64,000 nucleotides of DNA from Novosphingobium aerophilum. GTDB taxonomy: Bacteria; Pseudomonadota; Alphaproteobacteria; Sphingomonadales; Sphingomonadaceae. The stretch's first letter is position 1; each line of letters begins with the position of its first letter. The translations under genes and the position numbers were made by a program. This document shows, piece by piece, positions 1 to 7,561 of this stretch. Where the stretch lies: contig NZ_JACLAU010000001.1 in NCBI RefSeq assembly GCF_014230305.1, positions 186,001 through 250,000 of the forward strand. Direction: 5' to 3'. The notes under the pieces are model-generated. The model made no database searches. It saw only the letters and a program-made list of their open reading frames with translations, and was not told the origin of the DNA.

Positions 1-481
1 GCTTGACCGCAGCATAGGCGCCATAGCCGGTCATGTCCCAGCGGATGCCGGCCGAGGAGCAGAAGTTCAGGATCGTCCCGCCGCCGCGCGCGACCATGTG
101 CGGCCGGGCCAGCTTCATCAGGCGCAAGGTCGCCAGGGGGCCGGATTCGAACCCCGCCAGGAAGGCCTCGTCTGTCACGTCGTCGAGCTTGCCGAGCGGC
201 ACCTCCTGGGCATTGTTGACCAGGATATCGATGCCGCCCAGTTCGGCCACGGTGCGACCGACCGCCGCGGCCAGATCGTCTGCCGCCTTGACGTTGCAGG
301 CGAGGGGCAGGGCGGTGCCGCCGCGCTCGCGCACCAGCCGGGCCGTTTCCTCGACCTTTTCGGGGGTCCGTCCGCTCACCGCCACGGCCGCTCCGGCGGC
401 TGCCATGGCCAGCGCCGTGCCCTGGCCGATCCCCTGTCCGGCCCCGGTGATCAATGCTACCTTGCCCGTCAGATCGGTCAT
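1..481 (-). CDS. SDR family oxidoreductase, 3' part cut by window edge
   Basis: Short-chain dehydrogenase/reductase read leftwards from ATG at 481; the C-terminal part lies outside the window. The N-terminus has the nucleotide-binding glycine motif TGAGQGIG, then VNNA, and the last visible residues are the catalytic YAAVK (YxxxK), so roughly 160 of about 250 residues are seen. The family uses NAD(P)(H) to oxidise or reduce hydroxyl/keto groups; the steroid-gene context suggests a hydroxysteroid dehydrogenase, but the substrate cannot be told. A GGGAG-type ribosome binding site precedes the start. It is divergent from the flavoprotein at 638, sharing an intergenic region with an inverted repeat. 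Confidence 0.85.
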   Translation of the reverse strand, partial: MTDLTGKVALITGAGQGIGQGTALAMAAAGAAVAVSGRTPEKVEETARLVRERGGTALPLACNVKAADDLAAAVGRTVAELGGIDILVNNAQEVPLGKLDDVTDEAFLAGFESGPLATLRLMKLARPHMVARGGGTILNFCSSAGIRWDMTGYGAYAAVK

Positions 482-543
482 CGCTCTCCCTTCCGGCCCT
501 CCTTCCGGACGAGGCCGCAGCGGTTCATCCGCTTGTCGAATGT

Positions 544-569
544 CGTAGAATACCTTGTCGCATTCTACG
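544..569. promoter_or_regulatory. Inverted repeat, candidate operator between divergent genes
   Basis: Perfect 8-bp arms CGTAGAAT (544-551) and ATTCTACG (562-569) separated by 10 bp, in the 156-bp region between the divergent SDR and the flavoprotein gene. The right arm continues as TACGCAT, close to the TACGCAAAT motif found in other intergenic regions of the window. The left arm CGTAGAAT recurs exactly at 55183-55190. Likely a repressor or activator site; the protein is unknown. Confidence 0.5.
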
Positions 570-637
570 CATGGAGTTGACACCATGGCAAGGGAGGCCG
601 CAAGTTGCGTTTTGCATAAGGCAATGGACGGGATGCA

Positions 638-2329
638 ATGACGGGCAACTGGGACAAGGAAGTCGATGTGGTCGTCGTGGGCTCCGGCGCGGGCGGGATG
701 CTCTCGGCGCTGGTCGCGGCGAAGAACCACGCGCAGGTGCTGATCGTCGAGAAGGACAAGCGCTGGGGCGGCACCAGCGCCACCTCGGGCGGCGGCATCT
801 GGATTCCGGGGAGCGACCAGGCCAAGGCCGCCGGGTTCGAGGACAATCTGGACGACGCGTTCACCTATGTCCGCGCGCTGTCGGCCGACAACGTGCCCGA
901 TGCCAACATCCGCGCCTTCATCGACAATGCCGCGCCGATGCTGCGCTGGCTGACCGCGAACACCCCGGTGGTCTACACCGCGCAGCCCTATCCGGATTAC
1001 CATGCCGAAAATCCCGGCGGATCGGTCACCGGCTTCCGCACGCACCTGCCCGAACTGCTCGACGGATCGAAGCTGGGGAATGACCTCAAGACGCAGCAAT
1101 TCCCCTCGCCCGCGGCAAGCCTGTTCGGCTATCTCAACTGGACCTTCGCCGAAACCTACCAGTTGCTTTACCGCAGCAAGGGCTGGGCGCTGGGGCTGGC
1201 GCGCAACATGGCCAAGTACTGGCTCGACTGGCCGCTGCGCTTCACCTCGGGCAAGGACCGGCGGCTGACCCTGGGCAATGCCCTGACCGGCGGCATCCGC
1301 ATGGCCCTCAACGAGGCGGGCGTGCCGCTGTGGCTGAACGCCCCGATGCGCGAGCTGGTGCGGGAGGATGGCCGCGTCGCCGGGATCGTGATCGAGCGGC
1401 AGGGCAAGCCCTTCCGCATCCGGGCTCGCAAGGGCGTGCTGATCGCCACCGGCGGGTTCGACAAGAACAAGGCGATGCGCGAGGCCCATGCCCCGCTCTA
1501 CACCCAGACCCACCTGTCGGGCGGGGTGAGCAGCAACACCGGCGACGGGATCCGCGCGGCAACCGCGCTGGGCGCGGCCACGCGCAACCTGCAGTCGGCC
1601 TGGGCGGCCCCGGTGTTCTACGTCCCCGGCGAGGATCGCGGCCGGCTCTGCACGATCGAGCGGGCCCTGCCCGGCTGCATCATGGTCAACCAGGCAGGCC
1701 AGCGCTACCTCAACGAGGCCGCGTCCTACCACGTCACCGGCCAGATCATGGCCCGCCGCCACCTGGAACATGGCGATGCCAGCCCGAGCTGGATGGTGTT
1801 CGACGGGCGCTACCGCCAGCAGTTCCCGATGGGCCCGCTGCTGCCGCTGGTGCCGGACTGGGCCCAGGCCGGGGCGGTCAAGACCATCCTCAAGAAGGGC
1901 CGCACGATCGAGGAGCTGGCCCGCGAGATGGGGGTCGATCCCGCCACCCTGGCGGTGACCATCGCGCGCTTCAACCAGTTCGCGGAGAAGGGCGAGGACC
2001 CCGATTTCCATCGCGGCGAGGCCGCCTACGACAAGATGTACGGCGACTATCGCCACCAGCCCAACCCGTGCCTGCGGCCGCTGACCGAGGCGCCGTTCTA
2101 TGCCATGCCGATCTATCCGGGCGACATCGGCACCAACGGCGGGATCGTCACCGACGAGCGCGCGCGCGTGCTGGACGAGGCCGGCCAGCCGATCCCCGGC
2201 CTGTTCGCCACGGGCAACACCACGTCATCGGCGATGGGCGAATCCTACCCCGGTGCGGGCGTCACGCTGGGCCCGGCGATGACCTTCGGCTACATTGCGG
2301 CGCGCGAGATGACCGGGGCGAACGCCTGA
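638..2329 (+). CDS. KstD-type FAD-dependent 3-ketosteroid dehydrogenase
   Basis: 563-residue flavoprotein of the fumarate reductase/3-ketosteroid dehydrogenase family. Residues 9-20 form the ADP-binding beta-alpha-beta with GSGAGG, with an acidic residue at E38, followed by GGTSATSGGGIWIPG (44-58), typical of this family. The C-terminus has DIGTNGG, GLFATGNT and YPGAGVTLGPA, the hallmark end of KstD proteins. Such enzymes remove hydrogens at C1-C2 or C4-C5 of 3-ketosteroid ring A and pass electrons to a quinone or other acceptor. Whether this one is a delta1- or delta4-dehydrogenase cannot be decided from sequence by eye. The start at 638 is the first ATG that includes the FAD fold. It is a single-gene unit on the plus strand with an inverted repeat upstream. 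Confidence 0.85.
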   Translation: MTGNWDKEVDVVVVGSGAGGMLSALVAAKNHAQVLIVEKDKRWGGTSATSGGGIWIPGSDQAKAAGFEDNLDDAFTYVRALSADNVPDANIRAFIDNAAPMLRWLTANTPVVYTAQPYPDYHAENPGGSVTGFRTHLPELLDGSKLGNDLKTQQFPSPAASLFGYLNWTFAETYQLLYRSKGWALGLARNMAKYWLDWPLRFTSGKDRRLTLGNALTGGIRMALNEAGVPLWLNAPMRELVREDGRVAGIVIERQGKPFRIRARKGVLIATGGFDKNKAMREAHAPLYTQTHLSGGVSSNTGDGIRAATALGAATRNLQSAWAAPVFYVPGEDRGRLCTIERALPGCIMVNQAGQRYLNEAASYHVTGQIMARRHLEHGDASPSWMVFDGRYRQQFPMGPLLPLVPDWAQAGAVKTILKKGRTIEELAREMGVDPATLAVTIARFNQFAEKGEDPDFHRGEAAYDKMYGDYRHQPNPCLRPLTEAPFYAMPIYPGDIGTNGGIVTDERARVLDEAGQPIPGLFATGNTTSSAMGESYPGAGVTLGPAMTFGYIAAREMTGANA

Positions 2330-2360
2330 GCGGCCGGGAGCCCCGCTCGCGTGTGGGCGT

Positions 2361-2483
2361 CGACAGGCTCAGCCTGAGCGGATTTTGGTGGTATCCCCGC
2401 GGCGGAATGGGGCGGCCGTGCGTCTGGCTTTGCGCCTTCTTCGCCAACCCGACCCGCCACCGCCGCTCAGGCTGAGCTTGTCG
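2361..2483. repeat. Inverted pair of REP-like elements
   Basis: Two 21-nt elements in opposite orientation at 2361-2381 and 2463-2483, matching each other in 20 of 21 positions when one is reverse-complemented. Each holds the core GCTCAGCCTGAGCGG, itself partly palindromic. They flank an 81-bp spacer with no gene. This is the architecture of REP doublets (REPINs) spread through many bacterial genomes by a RAYT transposase; no RAYT is visible here. Confidence 0.6.
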
Positions 2484-2537
2484 GAGCCCGCGGGCCGCCG
2501 AAGGACCGGGCCACTTGACCCGCGCGCGGAGGGGTGA

Positions 2538-2564
2538 GGGCCGGTGCAACGCACACACCGGCCC
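2538..2564. terminator. Hairpin between converging genes
   Basis: Stem GGGCCGGTG (2538-2546) and CACCGGCCC (2556-2564) with a 9-nt loop, located ten bases before the stop codon of the minus-strand Coq4-like gene and downstream of the plus-strand flavoprotein. A short T-containing tract (TTTCT) follows on the plus strand. It may terminate both converging transcripts. Confidence 0.45.
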
Positions 2565-2573
2565 AGACCGTTT

Positions 2574-3452
2574 CTACTCCGCCGCCTGGGCCAGCGGCTC
2601 GCCGTAGTGCGGATCGTCCTCGTTGCAGAGGCGGTTGGTGTCGTCCCAGCGGTCGTCGATCACCGGGGTGATGTTGAGCTCGCGGCGGATGTCCTCGATC
2701 GGCGTGTCGACGTACTTCCGCCAGTCGACCAGCATCAGCGGATAGGCCCAGTTGCGACCCTGTTCGGCGCCCAGGTACTCGGCCTCGAGGTTGACCACCA
2801 TGGCCTCGGGATAGTGGAGGCCGTCCTTCATGATCGTCTTCGCCTTCAGGTAGTAGGCGATGCGGTTGAAGAAGGCGGTGAGCTCCGGGTGGAAGTAGCG
2901 CGCCTTGGCGTGCATGTTGGCGGTGAGCAGCGCCACCTCGCCGCCGTGGTTGGGGCCGAAGCCGGTGATCATGTGTTCGATGTCATGGGTCAGCGCGGTC
3001 TGGCGCAGGTAGAAGGTGAAATCGTTGACGACCTGGATTTCCTGGAAGAACAGGTCGAGCTGGTAGCCCGAATTGGCCATGAAGTTGTGGATCGCCGCGC
3101 CCAGCGTGCCGGGGGCGCAGTGTTCGGTCTCGGCCAGGGTGAAGTTCGACAGGCTGCGCGTCTCCAGCCATTCGCGGAAGCGCGGCAGGCGCGCCTTCTC
3201 CATCTCGAACAGCCCGATGATCCGCGGCATGTCCTCCAGATCGTGGAGGATCTGCGCGACCTCGGGGATATAGGCGGTGTTCGGCAGGTCGGGGCCGTTG
3301 CGGCGCAGCATTTCCTGCGCGATCAGCGCGCGCAGCATCGGGTGGTTCAGGTACTTGGACGAACTGACCAGCACCGAGCTTTCGGTGGTCACGGTCTTGA
3401 TGCCGCCGTTGAAGTAGGCGCGATCCGCATCGCCGATCTGGGCTTCGCTCAT
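2574..3452 (-). CDS. Coq4 family protein
   Basis: 292-residue protein with the diagnostic Coq4 metal motif HDxxH-x11-E: H156, D157, H160 and E172. Coq4 acts in ubiquinone biosynthesis, where it is linked to ring decarboxylation/hydroxylation at C1 of the quinone precursor and binds a metal. The rest of the protein looks longer than a minimal Coq4 domain, with about 100 extra N-terminal residues and an acidic C-terminus. It lies 79 bp downstream of the amidohydrolase on the same strand, so the two are probably co-transcribed. In a steroid-gene setting a housekeeping ubiquinone role is doubtful; a related reaction on a steroid or other isoprenoid-derived substrate is inference. No signal peptide or membrane segment is evident. 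Confidence 0.75.
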   Translation of the reverse strand: MSEAQIGDADRAYFNGGIKTVTTESSVLVSSSKYLNHPMLRALIAQEMLRRNGPDLPNTAYIPEVAQILHDLEDMPRIIGLFEMEKARLPRFREWLETRSLSNFTLAETEHCAPGTLGAAIHNFMANSGYQLDLFFQEIQVVNDFTFYLRQTALTHDIEHMITGFGPNHGGEVALLTANMHAKARYFHPELTAFFNRIAYYLKAKTIMKDGLHYPEAMVVNLEAEYLGAEQGRNWAYPLMLVDWRKYVDTPIEDIRRELNITPVIDDRWDDTNRLCNEDDPHYGEPLAQAAE

Positions 3453-3493
3453 GATGGGGTCCTCTCTCCGCTTGTTCTGGATTCGGCGCGGTG

Positions 3494-3521
3494 GACGGGG
3501 GCGCCGCCTGGCACCCCCGTC
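3494..3521 (-). terminator. Intercistronic hairpin after amidohydrolase gene
   Basis: Stem of GACGGGGG (3494-3501) with CCCCCGTC (3514-3521), extended by GCC/GGC after one mismatch, with a GCCT loop, ten bases past the amidohydrolase stop. No U-tract follows on the minus strand, so it may act as a partial terminator or an RNA stabiliser between the amidohydrolase and Coq4-like messages. Confidence 0.35.
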
Positions 3522-3531
3522 CCCGCCACGG

Positions 3532-5274
3532 TTACTCGGCCGCGACGGCCACCGGCACGTCGTCGTTGGCGGGCGAAAGGAATTCGCCCGGGGTGGCGCC
3601 GGTGTAGGCGCCGTTCTCGAAGGTTGGCACGCCGTTGACCAGGGTCAGGCGGGTCGGCATCGCCTTGCGGGTGAAGCGCCAAGTGGTGCCGCCGCGCCCG
3701 TCGGGCACGTCGTGGGCCTTTTCCATCTCGCGGCGCTGGATCTCGTCCATGTTGAACACCGCAATGTCGGCGCGCTTGCCCACCGCGATCACCCCGCGGT
3801 CATGCAGGTTGAAGTGATCGGCGAGCTTGCCGGTCATCACGTTGACGGCCTCCTCGAGGGTGAGCTTGCCCTGCTCGCGGACGTACTGGGTCAGCAGCAG
3901 CGCGTTCTCGCCGCCACCGCACAGCATCTGCAGGTGGGCGCCCGCGTCCGAGATGTTGCCGACGGTCTTGGGGTCCTTCATCAGCCCGAGGGTCAGCTCC
4001 TCGTCCTTGGGGAAGGGCGCCATGTGCACGGTCGAGCGGGTGCCGTTCTTGAGGATCCAGTCGGCCATCGCGTCGGAGCGGTGCAGGCCCAGGCTGTCGG
4101 CATATTCCTTGAGCGTGATGCCGAGCGGACCGGTGCCGTTCTCGCTGTCGAGCAGGAACAGCTCGTGCGGGTTCTTGAGCGGCGAGTGATCCCAGGCCTG
4201 GGTGTCCCAGCTCTCGCGGGCGCGGGCGCGCCAGTCCGGATCGGCCAGCAGCGCCGCCTTCTTGCTGTGATCGTCCTCCAGCACGACCTCGTGCCAGACA
4301 TAGTCGTTCGACTGGGCGAAGATCAGCGACTTGACCAGGCTGAGCGTGGACGTGGGCGAGACGTGGGCATAGCCCGGCCATACGTCGACCCCGGCCTCGC
4401 GCATCTTGCGCACCGATTCCTGCATGGCGGGCAGGATGCCCTTCTGGAACTCCAGGGTCGGGATGGCGCCGGCGATCTGGCACTTGATCTTGCGCCCGCC
4501 GAGCAGCTTCGCCAGCCGTTCGAGATTGGCCGGGCCGGTCATCCGCATGAAGGTGTCGACGATCACCTGGTAGCAGCAGCCCGGATACTTCTCCATCACG
4601 TCGAACAGGGCGAGGAACTCGTCGTCGCTGGCCTTCAGCGTCGGGACCGGGCGGTTCTGGCCGTCATGATCGTGCATGTTGTCCGACAGGCCGAGCGCGC
4701 CGGCGGCGAGCGCATCGTCGAGCAGCTCGCACATCTTGGCGATCTCGCTCGGCGTGGCCTCACGGTCCCACGCCTCGACGCCCATCGCCGCCAGGCGGAT
4801 CGCGATGTGCCCGACATAGGCCGCATAGTTCAGCGGCACGCGGACGTTCTTCTCGACCGAGGCGCGGTATTCGCTCCACGTGTTCCAGTCCCACGGCAGG
4901 TTCTGCATGAACGGGCCTTCGGGAATGTCCTCGAAGAACGAGAAGATCCCGATCATTTCGCGCTGGGCCGGCATGTAGCGGTGCAGCGGCGCCGGGGAGA
5001 ATCCGCAGTTGCCGAGGATCATCGTGGTTGCGCCATAGCCCGGCAGCGGATCGAGATCGGGCTGCCACCACATCGTCCCGTCGTAATGGGTGTGGCTTTC
5101 GATGAAGCCCGGGGTGACGTGGCAGTCGGTCGCGTCGAACACCCGCTCGCCCTGCGGCGCGAGGTTCTCGCCGACTTCGGCGATGACGCCGCCGCGCACC
5201 CGCACGTCCGCCTTGAAGGCCGGAGCGCCGGTGCCGTCGACGACGGTGCCGTGCTTGATCAGGATATCGGACAT
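3532..5274 (-). CDS. N-acyl-D-amino-acid deacylase-type amidohydrolase
   Basis: 580-residue metal-dependent amidohydrolase of the D-aminoacylase/dihydroorotase superfamily. The first strand has the HxH metal ligands in ESHTHYDG (H61, H63) and a late SDAGAH supplies the catalytic aspartate; GKRADIAVFN near the end is the usual closing beta-sandwich strand. Family members hydrolyse amide bonds of N-acyl amino acids or cyclic amides. I chose ATG 5274 (MSDILIKHG) over an ATG at 5379 because it has a GGGAGAA ribosome binding site and matches the family N-terminus. In this steroid cluster, cleavage of an amide-linked (conjugated) steroid is possible, but that is inference. A paired 17-bp repeat lies in its leader. 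Confidence 0.8.
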   Translation of the reverse strand: MSDILIKHGTVVDGTGAPAFKADVRVRGGVIAEVGENLAPQGERVFDATDCHVTPGFIESHTHYDGTMWWQPDLDPLPGYGATTMILGNCGFSPAPLHRYMPAQREMIGIFSFFEDIPEGPFMQNLPWDWNTWSEYRASVEKNVRVPLNYAAYVGHIAIRLAAMGVEAWDREATPSEIAKMCELLDDALAAGALGLSDNMHDHDGQNRPVPTLKASDDEFLALFDVMEKYPGCCYQVIVDTFMRMTGPANLERLAKLLGGRKIKCQIAGAIPTLEFQKGILPAMQESVRKMREAGVDVWPGYAHVSPTSTLSLVKSLIFAQSNDYVWHEVVLEDDHSKKAALLADPDWRARARESWDTQAWDHSPLKNPHELFLLDSENGTGPLGITLKEYADSLGLHRSDAMADWILKNGTRSTVHMAPFPKDEELTLGLMKDPKTVGNISDAGAHLQMLCGGGENALLLTQYVREQGKLTLEEAVNVMTGKLADHFNLHDRGVIAVGKRADIAVFNMDEIQRREMEKAHDVPDGRGGTTWRFTRKAMPTRLTLVNGVPTFENGAYTGATPGEFLSPANDDVPVAVAAE

Positions 5275-5360
5275 GGTGATTCTCCCGTTGTGTTGTTCTT
5301 CTTCGATTGTGCGCAGCATAAGGTGCAGCAGGGGATTCCCGAAGCGCAGCCAGGGTGATC

Positions 5361-5399
5361 GGATCGTCTGGTAATCCATTGCGGATCATCTGGCGATCC
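5361..5399. promoter_or_regulatory. Tandem 17-bp repeats, candidate operator
   Basis: Two copies of GGATC(G/A)TCTGG(T/C)(A/G)ATCC at 5361-5377 and 5383-5399, differing at three positions and spaced exactly 22 bp (two helical turns). Each unit is an imperfect palindrome bounded by GGAT/ATCC. They lie about 90-125 bp upstream of the amidohydrolase start, where a dimeric regulator could bind twice on one DNA face. The regulator is not identified. Confidence 0.5.
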
Positions 5400-5489
5400 G
5401 ATGCCGCAAGGTCAGATGATCAGCCACCCCTCGCCGAACACCTTGCCGAACACCAGGCTGGCGGCGCGATGGCGGCGCGGCCTTTCGCC

Positions 5490-6653
5490 TCAGGAGTGGA
5501 TGAACCGTTCGCGATAGGCCGCGAAGGCCTGGTTGATGGCGGCCTCGTCCAGACCGAACCGGGCGAGCGAATAGTCGTGAGTCGGCCGCTGCTCGCGCTG
5601 GTTGCCCGCCATGAACTCGGCGAGCGCGGCCTCGATCCGATCGTCCACGGGAATCCCCATCCGTTCGAGTACCCGCTGCGCCTGGGCCAGCGGCTCGCGC
5701 GCGACCTCGCGGTAGTCGATGTCGATGAACCGCGCCTCGCCGATGCGCTCCCGGGCGGCCATGAAGCGGTCCATCCACGCCGCCAGCCGGGGAAACCAGA
5801 ACGCGCCCACAGCCTTGTCATCTTGTACCGAGTTCAGCTTGTAGAGCGCCGCCTCCATCGACACGTAGCTCGGCACCACGTCCAGCGGATCGCGGTGCGT
5901 CATGATCAGCAGCGCGTCGGGGAAGGCCCTGGCGGCGACTTCGGTGTAGGGCAGGTTGGTCGGGCTCTTCAGAATCCACTTGGCGCCGCGGCGCGACGGG
6001 TCCTGCCACTGCAGGTATTGCAGGATCGTGCGCAGATCCTCATGGCCCCTGCTCTGGTCGTAGGCATCGAGCCAGGCGGCGAACGACGGCGCGAAGGTCA
6101 TCGCCTCGACCGCGGTGCCGACGAACATCTGGCCCAGCACGATCACCTCTTCGTCCGGCGCATCCGGGTCGAGCGGATGGATCGAGGCGAGTTCCGGCGA
6201 CAGTTGCAGCCAGCCGTCGATCATCGCCTGGGCATAGGCGCGCCGCTGCGGCGCCTCGCCCCGACCCTCGCCCGGGAAGGGCGCGAAGTTCTGGCATTCG
6301 AACCAGCGCAGCGCGGTCATGCCCGGGGCGCTGGCGAGCAGGCGATGGAAGATCGTGCTGCCGGTGCGCGGCAGGCCCAGGATGATCCCGGCGACCTCGA
6401 CCCGCTCCTCCCGAATCTCGGGGTGGCGGTGCAGGTCGTCGATCATCCGCAGGCGGCTGGCCAGGCCCTTGACGATCCCCTCGACCTGCCCGGCCAGGCC
6501 CTCAGGGGTCAGCTTGCCCTCGGCATGGGCCGCCGCGATGTAGGCGTCCATCGGTTCGATGAACCACTCGTCCCCGAAATCGGTCAACCCGGTCCGCTGG
6601 CGAGCGGCGGTGAGCAGCCAATCGCGGTCGAGACGAGGGGTGGAGTCGATCAT
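5490..6653 (-). CDS. Sulfotransferase family protein
   Basis: 387-residue PAPS-dependent sulfotransferase-like protein. GLPRTGSTIFHRLL near residue 115 is the 5'-phosphosulfate-binding loop and MTHRDPLDVVPSY near residue 235 is the 3'-phosphate-binding segment of the family. Such proteins move a sulfuryl group from PAPS onto a hydroxyl; several sphingomonad members are annotated only by fold. Start ATG 6653 has a GGGAGA site a few bases upstream and a better N-terminus than the upstream ATG at 6704. The leader contains the ATTTGCGTAG motif at 6678-6687. Its role among steroid genes is unknown: sulfation of a hydroxysteroid or use of the fold for another reaction are both open. Confidence 0.8.
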   Translation of the reverse strand: MIDSTPRLDRDWLLTAARQRTGLTDFGDEWFIEPMDAYIAAAHAEGKLTPEGLAGQVEGIVKGLASRLRMIDDLHRHPEIREERVEVAGIILGLPRTGSTIFHRLLASAPGMTALRWFECQNFAPFPGEGRGEAPQRRAYAQAMIDGWLQLSPELASIHPLDPDAPDEEVIVLGQMFVGTAVEAMTFAPSFAAWLDAYDQSRGHEDLRTILQYLQWQDPSRRGAKWILKSPTNLPYTEVAARAFPDALLIMTHRDPLDVVPSYVSMEAALYKLNSVQDDKAVGAFWFPRLAAWMDRFMAARERIGEARFIDIDYREVAREPLAQAQRVLERMGIPVDDRIEAALAEFMAGNQREQRPTHDYSLARFGLDEAAINQAFAAYRERFIHS

Positions 6654-6677
6654 GGGCCAGTCTCCCGAGTCGCGCCA

Positions 6678-6687
6678 ATTTGCGTAG
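6678..6687 (+). promoter_or_regulatory. ATTTGCGTAG motif upstream of sulfotransferase gene
   Basis: Exact copy of the motif seen at 16866 and 58023, located 25 bp upstream of the sulfotransferase start codon at 6653. A nearby ACAATGCGCATTATGC segment (about 6701-6716) is also partly palindromic. A candidate operator, inferred only from recurrence. Confidence 0.45.
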
Positions 6688-6772
6688 CGCGCATGGCGCC
6701 ACAATGCGCATTATGCAGGCATCATGGCAGGACATCGTGCTTCGCGCAAACCTCCAACGCGGCTTGCGGCGC

Positions 6773-7192
6773 TCAGCCCTCGTTTTGCGCCCCGGCCGCG
6801 CCGGTTGCCGGAGCGAGATCGCCCGGACCCCAGTACGCCCGCAGCGCCGTGATCCGGCCGTCGGCATCGAAGGTGCAGGCATCGGCCGTGCGGATCCGCA
6901 GCCGCTCTCCGCCCGGCGGCGTGAACTCCACGTCGAACACCACCAGCGCCTCGTTGCCATGGCTGCCACGCAGCGGGGCGACCGGGGTGATGCGGGTGCC
7001 GAAGGCAACGGTGTCGGCGAACCAGCGGGGCAGGTCCGCGCCCTGCTTCGGCGGACTGCCGATCGGATCCTCGATCACCGCGCCGGGGGCGAACAGGGCC
7101 AGCACGCCGGCCACGTCTCCGGCATTGATCCGGTCGACATAGGCCTGAAGCCCGGCCTTCATCGTCGCTTCGTCGGGGCCGGGGCTGGGCAT
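6773..7192 (-). CDS. Steroid delta-isomerase-like NTF2-fold protein
   Basis: 139-residue protein resembling ketosteroid isomerase (KSI). The general acid tyrosine aligns as Y18 (LQAYV), the catalytic base as D42 (IEDPIG) and the second acid as D104 (TADAC), matching the Y14/D38/D99 set of the classical 125-residue enzyme. The activity would move a delta5 or other beta,gamma double bond into conjugation with the 3-ketone. The start ATG 7192 gives the normal family length; an upstream in-frame start would add an atypical tail. It diverges from the TonB receptor at 7562. A closer KSI homologue is encoded at 44694, so this copy may act on a different intermediate. Confidence 0.75.
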   Translation of the reverse strand: MPSPGPDEATMKAGLQAYVDRINAGDVAGVLALFAPGAVIEDPIGSPPKQGADLPRWFADTVAFGTRITPVAPLRGSHGNEALVVFDVEFTPPGGERLRIRTADACTFDADGRITALRAYWGPGDLAPATGAAGAQNEG

Positions 7193-7561
7193 GGTCGTGG
7201 TCCGTACCGGAAGGGATCGGGAGGGAAGTGGCCGATCCGCCGCAGCGGAGCAAGGGGGCGCTGCGATGTTGCACAAATACACCATCGTATCGCTGTCACG
7301 TGCGGGAGAGGTGCTACGCAAACTTCAAGACGAATTCGATCTTGCGCATAATTTGCGTAACGACTACTGTCCCCGAAGCGAAAAAAGACCGGGCTGGCAC
7401 GATCCGGATCCGAGCGATGGGCAAGGGATGCTGACTGCTGCGTGAGCGCGAGAGCCTGCTGCCAAACTGTGTGGCGCCTCGCCTGGGCAATGAGCCTTTC
7501 CTCCCCGCGCCCGGCGGACCGTGGTTCCCACGGGGCACTTGGGTTTTGGAGGAGGAAAGGC
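7193..7561. promoter_or_regulatory. 369-bp divergent promoter region with two motif copies
   Basis: No gene is seen between the KSI-like gene (minus) and the TonB receptor (plus). A relatively AT-rich stretch at about 7262-7370 contains TACGCAAA (7315-7322) and ATTTGCGTAA (7351-7360) in opposite orientations, 36 bp apart, an arrangement fitting a two-site operator. A strong purine-rich ribosome binding site (GGAGGAGGAAAGG) ends just before the receptor ATG. Confidence 0.55.
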
